DNA of 64,000 nucleotides from Aphidius gifuensis (lineage: Eukaryota; Arthropoda; Insecta; Hymenoptera; Braconidae), in assembly GCF_014905175.1 (NCBI RefSeq), contig NC_057789.1, positions 23,184,555 to 23,248,554 of the forward strand, read 5' to 3'. Shown in pieces: positions 1 to 11,453 of this stretch. The notes beneath the pieces were generated by a model that did no database searches, was not told the DNA's origin, and saw only the letters and a program-made list of their open reading frames with translations. Position 1 is the stretch's first letter, and each line of letters opens with the position of its first letter. Both the position numbers and the translations under genes were made by a program.

Positions 1-351
1 TAGTCTCATTTGTTCATTCTAATGGCGCACTTTTTTCGTTTTAAAAGCTCTAATTTAAAAATGTGCATAACAAAAAATTTTGATTACCAAGTTTCAGAAA
101 CGCATAATATAAATAAGTACATGAATATTATATGTACTCGTTTTGTTTCGCACATTTACATGTTTATTTTTCAATAAAAGATTCACAGATCAGGCTTGCC
201 TCTGCGAAAATATTAAACTTCATGTCTTTCCAGAGCTGTTGTATTCAGTAAAATTTTTCCAGAAGAAATATCCAGAAAAATGCATATGGTAATGAAGAAA
301 AATTCAAGCTTGTATATTCTTCTGCAACCAATAGAAAATCTTCTAAAAAAT
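1..351. other. 3' flank of neprilysin-like gene 1, no gene seen
   Basis: AT-rich sequence downstream of the minus-strand stop codon of the peptidase gene. I see no coding exon or repeat structure here. It presumably holds the 3' UTR of the neighbouring gene. Confidence 0.5.
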
Positions 352-3300
352 TTACCAAATGCTGCATTTTGTCAGTGGATTCATTGGTGACCCAATCGGA
401 CAATTAAAGTCATTTGAAAATTCTTGAATATTCGAAAGAGGTCCAACAACTCTAAATTCATTTGGACTGTGATTATCAAGATTGACACTGTCTTTTAAAT
501 TTGTTAATCTATACTTTGAACACCATGTATTTGCAAAACTTATCCAAAACATTTGTTTTGGCTCGTAGTTTAAATTAGGTAATTTATTTTCGATATTATT
601 TTTTAATAACCAATTTTTGTATGCAAAATATGCAGCTTTTACACCACCATTGTCTGCAATATTTTCACTCTGAGTGTTAATGCCATTTACCTGAATAAAA
701 AAAAATAATTTATTACAAAATATACCAATTTTGAATTAGAATGAATGAATTTTTTCATTCATTTTCGGAACTAATATAAAAAAATAGTGTTTGAGCTTCA
801 ACTATAAAAAATAATGATTGGTATTTTAACATATAGAAAATATGTCAAATCTATAAGTTTACCATTTTTTAAAATATCAAATCATAAAGATATTAAAAAA
901 TCATATATAATTATTACCTTTAATTCAACTTCCGAAACTGTATAATTATTATACTGATCAATGAAACATTGAGCTTTTTCATGATATATTTTACTTATAG
1001 TTGGTGTCAACCAATTCGCCAATTTTCCATTATCATCAAATTGACTACCTTGAATATCAAATCCATGGGTTATTTCATGACCTATGATACTTCCAATTCC
1101 TCCGTAATTTAGATATTTTGGTCGATAATCATCAAACAACATGCCATGAAGAATTCCAGCAGGAATCACTATCAAGTATAAATATCATCGAACATTAAGA
1201 AACAAGAAATTACGACGACTAAAAATTTTTGACTCGACATTAAAAAGCTTTATAAAATTCAAAAAATGACCTACTATTTAAATCTTGTCATCTAATTTAT
1301 CTAAACATTTAAGAAAATATTTATAAGTAAATTTAAAAAAAACGAAAAAAACTGTAATTTTAATTGAAATTCAATTACGGTAATTATTTTGCTATCTTTT
1401 TTTTTTTAGTCAAAATTATTTTTACCTCCTTAATAAAAGCTTTCTTATTTCAAAGAAAAAAAATTCAATTTAAAAAAAAAATATATCAAACTTACATATT
1501 TTGTTACTACTACGGCTGTAATATGAATTAACATTACTCGTTAATGATCCAAAATTACTCCAATCATTTTTATCAACAGTTTTTTTGATTAACTTCCATG
1601 AAATTTTCTTATGAAATGATTTAGCACTCAAACAACTATTAAAATAACTTTCGTCGAAAAATTCAAAATCTTTATAATAATCATCAATTTTTGTATCATT
1701 AAAAAGTTCATCTGGATATGCAATTTGACGTATCATGTTATTAACTTTATTAACAGCTAATTTTTTAATTTTTTTATCAATCCAATTGCTATGTTTTAAA
1801 ATTTCTGAAAATTCATCCTGCACATTTTTTGCAATAACGTCAACATGTTTTTTAGCATCATCATTAAAATGTTCACGTGTATAAATCGCACCGACAGCTA
1901 ACGGTAATAATCCTTTGACACTTCCAAGACATATTTCTTGTCTAGATTCATGTCCAGTATAGTAATAATCTTTCTTGACATTATTAAGTTTATCATTCAA
2001 ATATGGTACATAATTTTGTATCTCATGCCATATTGCATAATTTGCAATTGTTCTTTTAGATGTTTTATTTAAAAGTATTTCAAAGTTTTTGATAAAATTA
2101 ACATTATCAATAATGATAATATCATTATTGTTAATTTTGATATTTGATGGTAGTTGATTATTTAAATTATTCTTCCATGGATAATATGAGTATGTATTTT
2201 CTAATTCTTCAATTGTTATTGGGTTGTAAAAATTTGTTTGATCATCAACAAGCTGTTCCTGTGAAAGTGTTATTTTAGCAAGTTCAGTTTCAAATCCAAA
2301 TGATTCTATCAAATCTTCCATTGCCAGCTGTGGATCTGCTCCCATTTCAACTGCTATATTTATAATATATGAAAAATAAGTTTGTACTCGTTCTTCATCG
2401 AGACCCTTCACTAAGTATTCTCGATCATGTCCAAGTAGAGGATCAGTCAAATAAATACTACGTTTTGTATTATTTTTTCCATCTGTAGTTGGAAATAAAT
2501 TGAATATAAAATTCTTCCAATATTTTTTATTGCCAATTTTATAATTCATTCCTTTCCAATCAAATGATGATTCATTCCAATTATTTCCTTTCAATACAGG
2601 CCAACCTCCAAATTGTTCAATGTAACTGTAAAGTGAATCTAATCCTTGTTCTTCAATGGCTGTTGTGTTCATACATAATTTATAAAAATTTTTTGCTAGT
2701 TTGAAAGCTCTAGGTTCATTTGATTTGATGGCTTTTTCAAGACTGGTGATTAATTTTTCAGAAACTTTATCGTTTATGAGAGACCAAATATCTATGTAGG
2801 ATGATTCATCAGGAATATCAGTTGAGTTTAAATATCCACCACATGCAAATCGATAAAAATTATCACAAGGATTTACATGAGGATCCATATTTTTTAATAT
2901 CGTTGAGGCTGTAAAAATAAACGAAAAATACAATCTAGTGTGATTTTTTAAATTGCATTAGTCAGTGTTTTTAAAATTTATCAAGAAAATTAAAGAATAG
3001 AAAAATATTATTTATTTTTTAATATAATATACAGAATTTAAGAGTACAAAACTCGATAATCAAGAAGAAAATTAGATGAATGATTAAAAAAATATGCCTA
3101 ATAATATTAAAATTTAAAAAAAAAAACACTTAAATAATCTTTGACTTATATTCATGACAAAATATGCATGGTGTTTTAAATTTTACGACCAATGTTTTTT
3201 ATAATAATTAAAAGAAACTAATTGACAAAAAAAATCTAGAAAAAAATAAGAGGTAAGTTTTTTAAATAATGTGATTTTTGTAAAAAAAAATCGATAGAAA

Positions 3301-3818
3301 TAGAAATTCGAATAAATTAGAATATTAAGTTTTTAAAAAAAAAAAAAAAACAACCCAAAAACACTAAAAAAACACTAATTAAATGTAAATATATATGTAA
3401 TTTAAATTATTATTTTATTTTTACCACTTTCAATACAGGAAGTTGTCGTGCACACGTTATTTTCATTGAGTAAAAAATTTGTGTCACTACCAATTTGTGT
3501 CACGTGATTATTTCCACTTGATCTTATGAGTTGTTGTATAGCCATTGAGTCAACTGCCTGTTGATTATTAAGGGCCGGTTTTGTAGTCCATAGTTACAGT
3601 TTTTTGGTATAGTCTAACGTTTCTCTTCCCTATACTATACTATACCATGTTGACTTAACTATGGACTACAAAACCGGCCCTAATGAACCAGTTTAATGAT
3701 ATATTTAAAATTAAATAATTTTTATTGTTTATTAATATCTCACCTTTATTGGTACCATTACAATTAAGAATAATAAAAATACTATGATTAATTTGTTATT
3801 TTTCTTAAATCGTTTCAT
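352..3818 (-). CDS. Neprilysin-like M13 zinc metallopeptidase, gene 1 (secreted)
   Basis: Five coding exons on the minus strand: 3744-3818, 3425-3557, 1496-2908, 918-1168 and 352-690. All junctions are GT-AG and phases agree, giving 736 residues, usual for M13. M13 enzymes cleave small extracellular peptides. Exon 1 encodes a basic N-terminus followed by a hydrophobic run ending VMVPIK, read as a signal peptide or short anchor. Exon 2 ends with the typical CTTTSCIES before ILKNMDPHVNPCDNFY. The zinc site is HEITH (about H571, E572, H575) with the third ligand in ENIADNGG (about E633). The C-terminus has HSPNEFRV and ends CSIW, the family's C-x-x-W. The substrate-binding NAYY motif reads NSYY. 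All catalytic residues are present, so an active enzyme is likely. Exon structure matches gene 2 at 17.7-20.2 kb, a paralogue. A MITE lies in intron 1 beside the 3' splice site. Confidence 0.9.
3572..3680. mobile_element. 109-bp MITE, PIF/Harbinger-like, in intron 1
   Basis: The ends are inverted repeats beginning GGGCCGGTTTTGTAGTCCAT, running about 25 bp. It is flanked by TAA on both sides (3569-3571, 3681-3683). The duplicated copy near 16548-16562 is the empty site, with one TAA. A TAA/TTA 3-bp duplication is the hallmark of PIF/Harbinger elements. It sits 11 nt from the CAG of the 3' splice site of intron 1 (3558-3560) and replaces the region where the polypyrimidine tract would be. Confidence 0.85.
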
Positions 3819-3878
3819 CTTTTCTATGCTGATGTTTTATTTGATAGTGAATAGAAGCTGTAGATTTCATCAAGTTTA

Positions 3879-3886
3879 TATTTATA
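3879..3886 (-). promoter_or_regulatory. TATA box of neprilysin-like gene 1
   Basis: TATAAATA on the minus strand, about 60 nt upstream of the start codon. The same element occurs at an equivalent distance in the duplicated 5' module (17159-17166) and in the paralogous gene 2 (20267-20274). It is followed by GAAATCTACAGCTTC, where transcription could begin. Confidence 0.5.
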
Positions 3887-4259
3887 TATATACTAAAATC
3901 ACTTCCTGTTAATTTAAAATTAAGTTGTTTTTTGAATAAACAAAAATATTAAAGAAACTTCATATGCGTATTTTATACGAATCAAGGTTTTGAAAGCCGT
4001 TCATCACCACTGACCCTGGGCACCTTGATCATATACTAAAAAACTTAGACTTATTTTACATAATTCGTGTATTTAAATATATTGAATAGAAATTAATATA
4101 TTATTTTTTAAATTTGTATTTATAACTAATGCGGAAATTAATTCTAAAATAACAGTATAAATTTATTTGACCTATTGTTTAAATTGTTATAAATATACAC
4201 TGAAAAACAAAATATTATCAAACTTCTAAAAACTTTTTTAAATAAATACGATAAATATT

Positions 4260-4679
4260 CCACGAGTGTGGCTGTGCATTGGCGCCGGTATTATATTTAT
4301 ATTTTTCTTGACATTTGTGTACTAACCTAAGAATATTGAAATTGTTGGTTTTGTAAACATAATTTCTTTTGGGGTAATTCCATTTTATTTCAAATAAATT
4401 GTATATGTTTTTCAGTTTCAATTGGTTGACACAACAAAATGCTGAATCCTGAACGAATTTTTCCTTGGGGTTTTTATTTATTTAAAAAATAAAATACATG
4501 TAATTTTATTTATTAAATAAATAAAAATGTCCAAGGAAATGGAAAGATAATGCTTTTTTTCACTTTTGATTTCTATAACAAATACGAAAATATACAGAAA
4601 TAATTAATAATTAATTAATTAATATTATAAATATATTCTAAATTGTATTAGATTGTGCAATATTGTTACCTCAACATAT
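4260..4679. other. AT-rich spacer, no feature seen
   Basis: Follows the right end of the segmental duplication. No open reading frame with protein-like composition and no clear repeat was found. Confidence 0.4.
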
Positions 4680-5128
4680 TGATGAATTTTTTACTTTTTT
4701 CTCTCAACGAGCAATGCGCAAGCAACCTTATCTAACCAAAGACACACGTGAAAAGACCAAGATATGCGTACAATATATGTAGACAGCGTGGTAGCGTTGC
4801 TAACCCCGGCTGTGTGCGCGATTATGAGATCTCTTGCGGTAAATTATGGAATTTCAGACGCCATTATGGGTTTCTGTCCGGTAATTAAAATTTTTTCCTT
4901 TTCTTCTCTTTTTGATTTTTTTTTTTTTGAATTTTTTGAATTATTTCTTTATTAATAATAATTAAAATAAAAAAAGTTGGATATATCTACCAAATATACC
5001 ATCAACACCAAAATCTGGTTTAAAAAATGTTTTTTCTTTAAAATTTTTAAATAATGTAACAGCTGATGAATGTTAACGTGTTGCATACCCATACAATATA
5101 GCCCATACAAATTCAAGTGCTTGTCGCC
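4680..5128 (-). pseudogene. Possible decayed coding remnant, split by the 5129-6553 element
   Basis: On the minus strand, two stretches read like protein with few stops. One at about 4975-5128 includes LEFVWAILYGYATR, a stop, then SSAVTLFKNFKEKTFF and DFGVDGIFGRYIQ. The other at about 4680-4870 includes PIMASEIP, a stop, then FTARDLIIAHTAGVSNA. Between them lies an AT-rich tract ending in CAG that could be an old intron. A similar short reading, PAALRNEAFG, lies just beyond the repeat element at about 6555-6590. I do not recognise the family. Internal stops argue against a working gene, and it could be chance in AT-rich DNA. Confidence 0.25.
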
Positions 5129-5494
5129 CAGGTAGGAGTAAACGATTGTGCCAGGCCTGGCACAAGCTTGTGCACAAGGCTCACATGCTTGTGTCTAGCT
5201 TGTGCTACAAGCTTGTGCCAAGGTTGTTAAGTGATTGGAAATGTGCCTATGTTACAAGCTTGATGACAAGCCTTGTGCCAAGGCTCGTGTCCCAGCCTCG
5301 TGTCAAGACTCGTATTCCAGCCTTGTGCCAAGGCTTGTGCCTCGGGCTTGACACAAGCTTCCAAAAACAATTTAAAAAAAATATAAATAAATTATTATGG
5401 TTAATCTATTATTATTGTTAATTTATTAATTCCAACATTGTTATTTTTTAATTCAGACAATTCTATTAAACGATAATAATTAAACGAAAAACTA

Positions 5495-5567
5495 GGGACG
5501 CGACGCGGGATCGATCCGGGGCCTCTCACGTGGAAGTCCAATGCACTATCATGTCGACCATCGGGGT
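5495..5567 (-). mobile_element. tRNA-derived SINE head
   Basis: On the minus strand a pol III A box (TGGTCGACATG) is followed about 40 nt later by a B box (GGATCGATCCC), with tRNA-like spacing. It lies inside the larger 5129-6553 element within an AT-rich insert. Cloverleaf pairing looks poor, so a SINE fragment is more likely than a working tRNA. Confidence 0.45.
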
Positions 5568-5939
5568 ATTGATGAAAGTGGTCGTCAAAATTTTTTATAT
5601 AAATAAATTCTATTGAGACTGAACACACAGTCCTTGCAAATGCCTCACACAATAGTCAAAGCCTGATAATTTTTATTTGAAATTTATATTAAATTTATAT
5701 ATCTAATTACTATAATTTTTTTTTTTGAGTTAAATATATGCATAAGTCAAGTCTCGTGTCGGGCTTGGTGGAACAATGGGCACCAGCTTGAAACAAAGCT
5801 GTATTACGAGGCTCGTGTGAAGGCGGGAAAAATCAAGGAGACAGTCTTGTGTCAAGCCTGGATTAACAAGGCTTGTCTAGAGACTGGAAAAACAGGTTTG
5901 ACACAACCTTGAAATTTTTAATCTTGTGTGAGGCTTGGA

Positions 5940-6505
5940 ACTAACGATTAACACAGGCTTGGTACAAGCCTGGACTAACAAGTCTTGTGCAATGACTGTA
6001 AATACAGGCTTGACACGAGCTCGGAATTTTTAACCTTGTGTGAGGCTTGGAATTAACGATTGACACATGCTTGTTACAAGCCTGGACTAACAAGTCTTGT
6101 GCAATGACTGTAAATACAGGCTCGACACAATCTTGGAAATTTCAACCTTGTTTAAGGCTTGGAATTACCGATTGACACAGGCTTGGTACAAGCCTGGACT
6201 AGCAAGTCTTGTGCAATGACTGTAAATACAGGCTTGATACGAGCTTGGAATTTTTAACCTTGTGTGAGGCTCGGAATTAACGATTGTCACAGGCTTGGTA
6301 CAAGCCTGGAATAACAAGTCTTGTGCAATGACTGTAAATACAAGCTTGACACGAGCTCGGAATTTTTAACCTTGTGTGAGGCTCGGAATTAACGATTGTC
6401 ACAGGCTTGGTACAAGCCTGGGTGCTCAAGTCTTGTGCAATGACTGGGAAAATTCTCTGTACCAAGCTAGGCACATTCTAGTCCACCAAGGCTAGGAAAC
6501 ACAAG
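5940..6505. repeat. 113-bp tandem repeat, about 4.5 copies
   Basis: Units contain TAACGATTGACACAGGCTTG, GTACAAGCCTGG, AAGTCTTGTGCAATGACTG and TTTTTAACCTTGTGTGAGGC. The motif TAACGATT recurs near 5942, 6056, 6170, 6281 and 6394. Units differ at several positions. Confidence 0.8.
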
Positions 6506-6640
6506 CTTGTAACAAGCCTGGCACGGCCGTTCACCCTTGTGGGATCCTACCTGGATCCAAATGCTTCATTTCTTAATGCTGCTGGTCAACATCTAAATTC
6601 TACAAATATAAAAAACAGTCTAAATATATGATACAAGTTA

Positions 6641-7271
6641 CACGTTTTATGTTAGCAATGTGTATAAATTTTTTCTTACATTTTCTAGCAATTAAGGTCG
6701 ATCGGGAAATTACAATTAGCAATTAAAGTACCGATAATTTCCCGTTGTTTAATTTTTTATTTTTTGGGCTTCAATGAAAGCCTGAATAATTATCTATTTT
6801 GATGAATTTTTTCACAATTTTAATGCGTGGTTTTTTTTAGATAATTGATGTCAAAGTTGACAACTTTAACACACTTGGATAGGGATGGAACACACATTTA
6901 CGCTTGTAGTTGAAAAAATTGTTGTTTAATATTGCTGTTTTTTTTTATCATTTTATAGTACTTTTCGATACGAATATTTTAAGCCCATATAGATCCTTTT
7001 TTTCCGTGGATTTTTAAAGATATTCAAGTTTTAATTATTAAATTTTCTATCATTAGCGGTCGTTCTCTCTCTTTTATTCGTCGTGCTGTTTCATGTTTCT
7101 TGGCTATGGTAGTATGTGTGTGCCTATCCAGATGGAATACAGATACACATACTACCAAGAACCTGTCAGTATAGTGAATATATTTTGGACAGAGGGGCAC
7201 TGAAAATATCTTTTATAAGCATATGTAGATGCGCACCCTCTCGGGCCCAACCTTTGTTCGACGATGGGATG
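6641..7271. other. Intergenic, shares an interspersed repeat with 30.47-30.99 kb
   Basis: No gene. A segment around 6830-6900 (ATGTCAAAGTTGACAACTTT and flanks) is clearly related to one around 30540-30590, and both are followed by similar AT-rich text with a TTTTTAAAGATATT block. This indicates an interspersed repeat family without recognisable coding capacity. Confidence 0.4.
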
Positions 7272-7599
7272 CCCTAGTGGAAATAATTTCTCCGTAAAAC
7301 TCCGTAAAAACTCTGGAAATACTCCGTAAAAGTCCGGAAATACTCCGTACAATTCCGAAAAACTCGGTAAAATTCCGGAAAACTCCGTATCGCTCCGGAA
7401 TTGGCCCATTAAAATTTTTTAGTCCTTTATTTTCCTTTATTTTACACGGGAATTCGAGTATTTTGGAATTGCTACGGATTTCTCGTATTTTTCCGCATTT
7501 TTTCTACGTGAGCCAATTCCGGAATGATCCGGAGCAATTTCGGAATAATCCGGAGTAATCCGGAGATATTCTGGAGCAATTCTGGAGAATTATTTCCAC
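7272..7599. mobile_element. MITE of the CCCTGG...CCAGGG family, right end damaged
   Basis: The left end CCCTAGTGGAAATAATTTC is followed by a run of CTCCG(T/G) motifs. The centre holds GGCCCATTAAAATTTTTTAG, then CCGGA motifs in the opposite orientation and the right end AATTATTTCCAC. The interior matches the element at 10613-12890 closely. The terminal CTAGGG of the right end is missing. Confidence 0.75.
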
Positions 7600-8683
7600 A
7601 TCGACTCCAATATTGTTATTATTCATTTGTACAACAGATAAATCTACAAGTTAAAAAAATAGTATAATGATTTAAAACCAAATAATTTTTATTCATCATT
7701 CATTTAATTTGCATAAAAATTAACTTAGACACTAGATTTTTTACACTTAGTTACATTTTTTTTTCAAGCTATACATTTTTTTTGTTACATAGCCATTTAA
7801 AGTCATTCTTTTTTGCGCTTTGAACCAGCTTTAGTTTTTAATAAATAAATCAAGAAGCACGGTAGTGCCTCGTGTCAAGTGTGAGAAAAAATATAATAAT
7901 ACCGAAAAAAAAAAAAAAATGAAAGCGCAAATAAACTACCGAGCCTTATTCCTTATATAAAAAAGACAAACATCATCGGTCTTCCGGACATTTGATTGGT
8001 CGTTGTTCTTCTCATTCACTCTTATATAGTTTTTTGTTTATTTCTGTTATTTTTTATTTGTTTCGTTAGCAACAAAAAACAAAAAAAAGAGTGAGTAAGA
8101 CGTAGTTTGTGATTTTGTCGCTAACGAAATAAATCGAATAAACAAAGAGTGATCTTGGAGGATTTAATGTCAATGAAATAAATCGATTCCTATTTTATAA
8201 AAATCAGTAAAAAAAATATAAGATTTTTAAAAATGAAAACGAAATAGATTAGCTGTATACAAAAGAAAATCAATAGAAATACACCTCAATTGTGTAATCA
8301 TTTTTCCAAACTTAACATAAAATAGATCGGCTATGAGGAAATCTCAAGGAATGCATTTAATCTTGACTTACAGCTTTTTTTTTTTTTAATTTTATTCATA
8401 ACAAGCTAGCGTGGAATATAGATTTAAAAGAATTCATCACCTGTGTTCAGAGGGAAATTTAAGGACGTACACCTATCCTCGACATACCCAAAAATTGATT
8501 AGATAATATTTATTTTCATAAATAAAAAAATTTTATGAAGAATTCGTTCTTTTATTCTTTTGCAAAATAAAAAATAACTATAAGTAATTATTAAAACTAT
8601 ATCGTGAAACTCGGTAATAACGAGTAAATTAGAATAAATATTACGTTAAAAAAAATATGAATACAGGCGCGCGTAGCGCGCCA
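7600..8683. other. Intergenic, no feature seen
   Basis: AT-rich sequence with poly-A and poly-T runs. No open frame of convincing composition. Confidence 0.4.
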
Positions 8684-9108
8684 CACACAGAGAAGGATAT
8701 GTTAACAGTTAACATATCCTGTTTAATGTTAACATATGCCATGTTAAAATGGGTGGTGGCTGATAAGTTTACATCAAAGATATATATATTAACATTAAAC
8801 ATACGTATCTTAATAGTTAATATGCGTATGTTAACTATTAAGATATCTGTAATTGACACAATTTGAAGGTTAGGCTGATAGTTGAAGACATTTACGTATG
8901 TAAATATGAAAATTGAATGTAAAATTAAGAATGAATTTACAAAAAAACTAAATTTAAATAAATTTATGACAACACGAGTACATATTATATTATATTACAA
9001 TTAGAATAGTATCACAATATAATGTCAAAAAAAAAAGATTACAAGAAGTAGACTGGGGCATCAAAATATTTGGCCGCGTAAAGATACGTATGTTAACTAT
9101 AAACATAC

Positions 9109-10048
9109 ACGGAGAAAAATTTTCAGCAAATTTTGCTATGGCGCCATATCATTGAGGGTCTATCTTCTGACTATTAAAATATTTACTATCATGTTAACAA
9201 AAGAAAACAATTTTTGCTTTGAAAAATTGAAATGTACCATAGCAATTTATATAATGTTTTTTTTTTTGCTATGTTCAGAAAAAAAATTACAAGGCATTAA
9301 GAAATTTTTACCGAGGCCAAATTTATAAGTTAAAATAATCTAGCCTAAAAATTACATTGTACCATAGCAAAATATATTTATTTTTTTTTTTGCTTTGTTA
9401 TTCATAAAATTTTACGTTGTTGCTGTGGACAAAATTAAAATGATCCTCTGAAAATTTACAATGTGCCATAGTAAAAATATCATTCTCTCAGAAATCCTAT
9501 AGGTGTCACTGATATATACAAAGCAACATGGTTAAAATTACAATGGGCCATAGCAAAAGCAATGACAGACTCAGAAATGTCAACCACCCCCACTTTTTAG
9601 CCGACTGCGCAGGCGTGTCTTTGCTTATGTTTAAGTTGTTAATGAAAAACAAACAAATGTTAGCTTTTGTAAATGTTGTTGTGGCGCAGCGGATAACGCG
9701 TAGGAATTCTGTTCGGAAGGTTTGGCGTTCAAACCCTGGTTTGGGTTAATAAATGAAATAAAATAAAATAAAATAAAAAGAAATAAAAAAAAAACAAATA
9801 AATAACTTATAGATATTGACAATAAAAAAAAAAAATTTTATAATATTTTCAATAAATGGAATAAATTTTGCGTTTGACCATAACAAAAATTACTATGGTA
9901 CACAAAAAAAAAAATAGCCACGCCCACACGATATTTTGCTATGGCCCATATGAAAATATCATGAAACCGATAGATGGCGCAGCTCAGCTATGGGCCATTG
10001 TAAAATTTGCTGTTTTTTTCGTAAAAAAAAATAAAAAATTCTCTCCGT
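9109..10048. mobile_element. Nested TIR element with repeated CTATGG motifs
   Basis: It begins ACGGAGAAAAATTTTCAGC and ends TTCTCTCCGT in inverted orientation, flanked by ATAC on both sides, a likely 4-bp target duplication. The interior repeats TTTGCTATGG(C/T) and its complement about seven times. It interrupts the GTTAAC element and itself contains a SINE. Confidence 0.6.
9675..9800 (+). mobile_element. tRNA-derived SINE with A-rich tail
   Basis: A box TGGCGCAGCGG and B box GCGTTCAAACC have tRNA spacing, followed by a tail of AAATA-type repeats from about 9750. Together these are the head and tail of a SINE. It lies inside the 9109-10048 element. Confidence 0.6.
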
Positions 10049-10969
10049 ATACGTATGTTAACAGTTAAGATATCTATGTTTATTGTTAATATATATATCT
10101 TAACATTAAAATTTTGTATGTTTAATGTAAACATATTGGTATGTTAACTGTTAACTTATCCTTATCTGAGTGCGATGTGCTCGTATACATGAAATAGAGG
10201 TAACCTCATCCCTCGCAAATTTTCAAAACATTGCGATTATTAAAATTTTTGTATATTATCAATCGTCATATTTTTTAGATATGAATATGATGGATCTATA
10301 TCGTATATATAAGAACTAGTTGTGAGATGACCACATGGGAGAAACTTTAAAAAGCAATGTACAAGAAGAAATGTAAAAAAAATGGTATCACTCAAAAAAT
10401 TTCTTGCGTAATAATTTAATAACAAAGTCACATAATTAAAACAACGACGTGACCGAGAAGAAAACATTATTTACTAAAAGAATTATTATCCATTACAAAA
10501 TTTTTATATGTCAGCATAATATGGCATATTCTGACAAACTTCATTTGACAGAAAATGCCATATTCTGACATATTTTGACATATTCTTACATGATTTTTGG
10601 ATGCCAGAATATCCCTGGTGGAAATAATTTCTCCGTAAAACTCCGGAAAAACTCCGTAAAATTCCGGAAATACTCCCCAGGAAAAAATCGCGTAGATCTA
10701 CGTATATCAAATTAGATCTAACTGCTTCAGATATAATTAGATCCGCAAAATGGCGCGATCTACTCGTATATAACTAGATCTCATTAGATCTAATTAGATA
10801 TACTTAGATATACTTAGATATACTGAGATCTAAGTAGATCTACTGAGATTCCAAAAATTCATTGATTTAAAAAAAAAAAATTTCAAATCGTTTAAACAAT
10901 TTTATTTTTTTATTTATATAATTAATGATCTATTGGACCAAAAGATTTTCACCACAAATTTTTACCATC

Positions 10970-11034
10970 ACCTGGACTTGAACACGGTGGTATCTTCTTG
11001 ATGAGAGTCCAGAGCCTTACCTACTCAACCATAG
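10970..11034 (-). mobile_element. tRNA-derived SINE head
   Basis: On the minus strand A box TGGTTGAGTAGG and B box GTGTTCAAGTCC lie at tRNA spacing. It is nested in the AGATCT element. No clear tail can be delimited because the flanks are AT-rich throughout. Confidence 0.5.
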
Positions 11035-11453
11035 CAGCAATAATTGAAAACTACGAAAATTTGTTTCACTTGAATATTTATCATGACAATCCGAGAATCA
11101 ACCGACACGGCTGATGATCGGCAAATTATATAAGCATGAAATAATATTTATAAATATAAACAATCAAACATAAATTCCATTTGTATTAGTTTTATTGACC
11201 TCGGAATGTATTTTTATGATTAAAAAAAAATTTTTTTTTTCTTGAAATTTTCGTTACATGAAAAAAAATGCAAAAGAATAACAGCAGCTTCTTATGAAAT
11301 TCCGACATATATATTTATCGGGATATAATTAGATCTTGCTGCATTTTCGACACGATTAGATCTGATTATATCTACTTAGATCTAATTATATCTACTTAGA
11401 TCTGATTAGATCTAATAATATATGTATAATGCGATCCCACAGCATTTTCAATA

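Larger units (their letters stand above)
3332..4259. repeat. Segmental duplication, copy 1 (promoter and exons 1-2 of neprilysin gene 1)
   Basis: Nearly base-for-base the same as 16322-17539 after removing one insertion from each copy. Homology begins in a poly-A tract followed by CAACCCAAAAACACTAAAA and ends at ATACGATAAATATT. It contains exon 1, exon 2, the TATA box and about 400 bp upstream. Only scattered substitutions separate the copies, so the duplication is recent. Confidence 0.9.
5129..6553. mobile_element. TIR element rich in CAAGCTTGTG/CCAGGC motifs
   Basis: Both ends read CCAGGTAGGA inward, followed within 40 bp by a related GTGCCAGG block in inverted orientation. The interior is built of short palindromic motifs (CAAGCTTGTG, GCCAGGCCTGGC) and a 113-bp tandem repeat. 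No transposase is encoded. The right terminus is CCTGGA rather than the expected CCTGGG and no target duplication is clear, so the element is probably old. Confidence 0.6.
8684..10172. mobile_element. TIR element with GTTAAC palindromes
   Basis: The left end CACACAGAGAAGGATATG and the right end (inverted) CACTCAGATAAGGATAAG are followed by GTTAACAGTTAACATA in each case. Both ends continue with many TTAACAT/ATGTTAA motifs that fold on themselves. Another element (9109-10048) is inserted inside. No coding capacity. Confidence 0.6.

Noticed and set aside
5401..5652. 83-codon minus-strand open frame
   Set aside because: It overlaps the SINE-like segment and the edge of the CAAGCTTG element; composition is unlike a protein and no start context or splice structure supports it.
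9675..9745. Functional tRNA gene
   Set aside because: A and B boxes are good, but the arms do not pair well and an AAATA-type tail follows, so a SINE head is the better reading.
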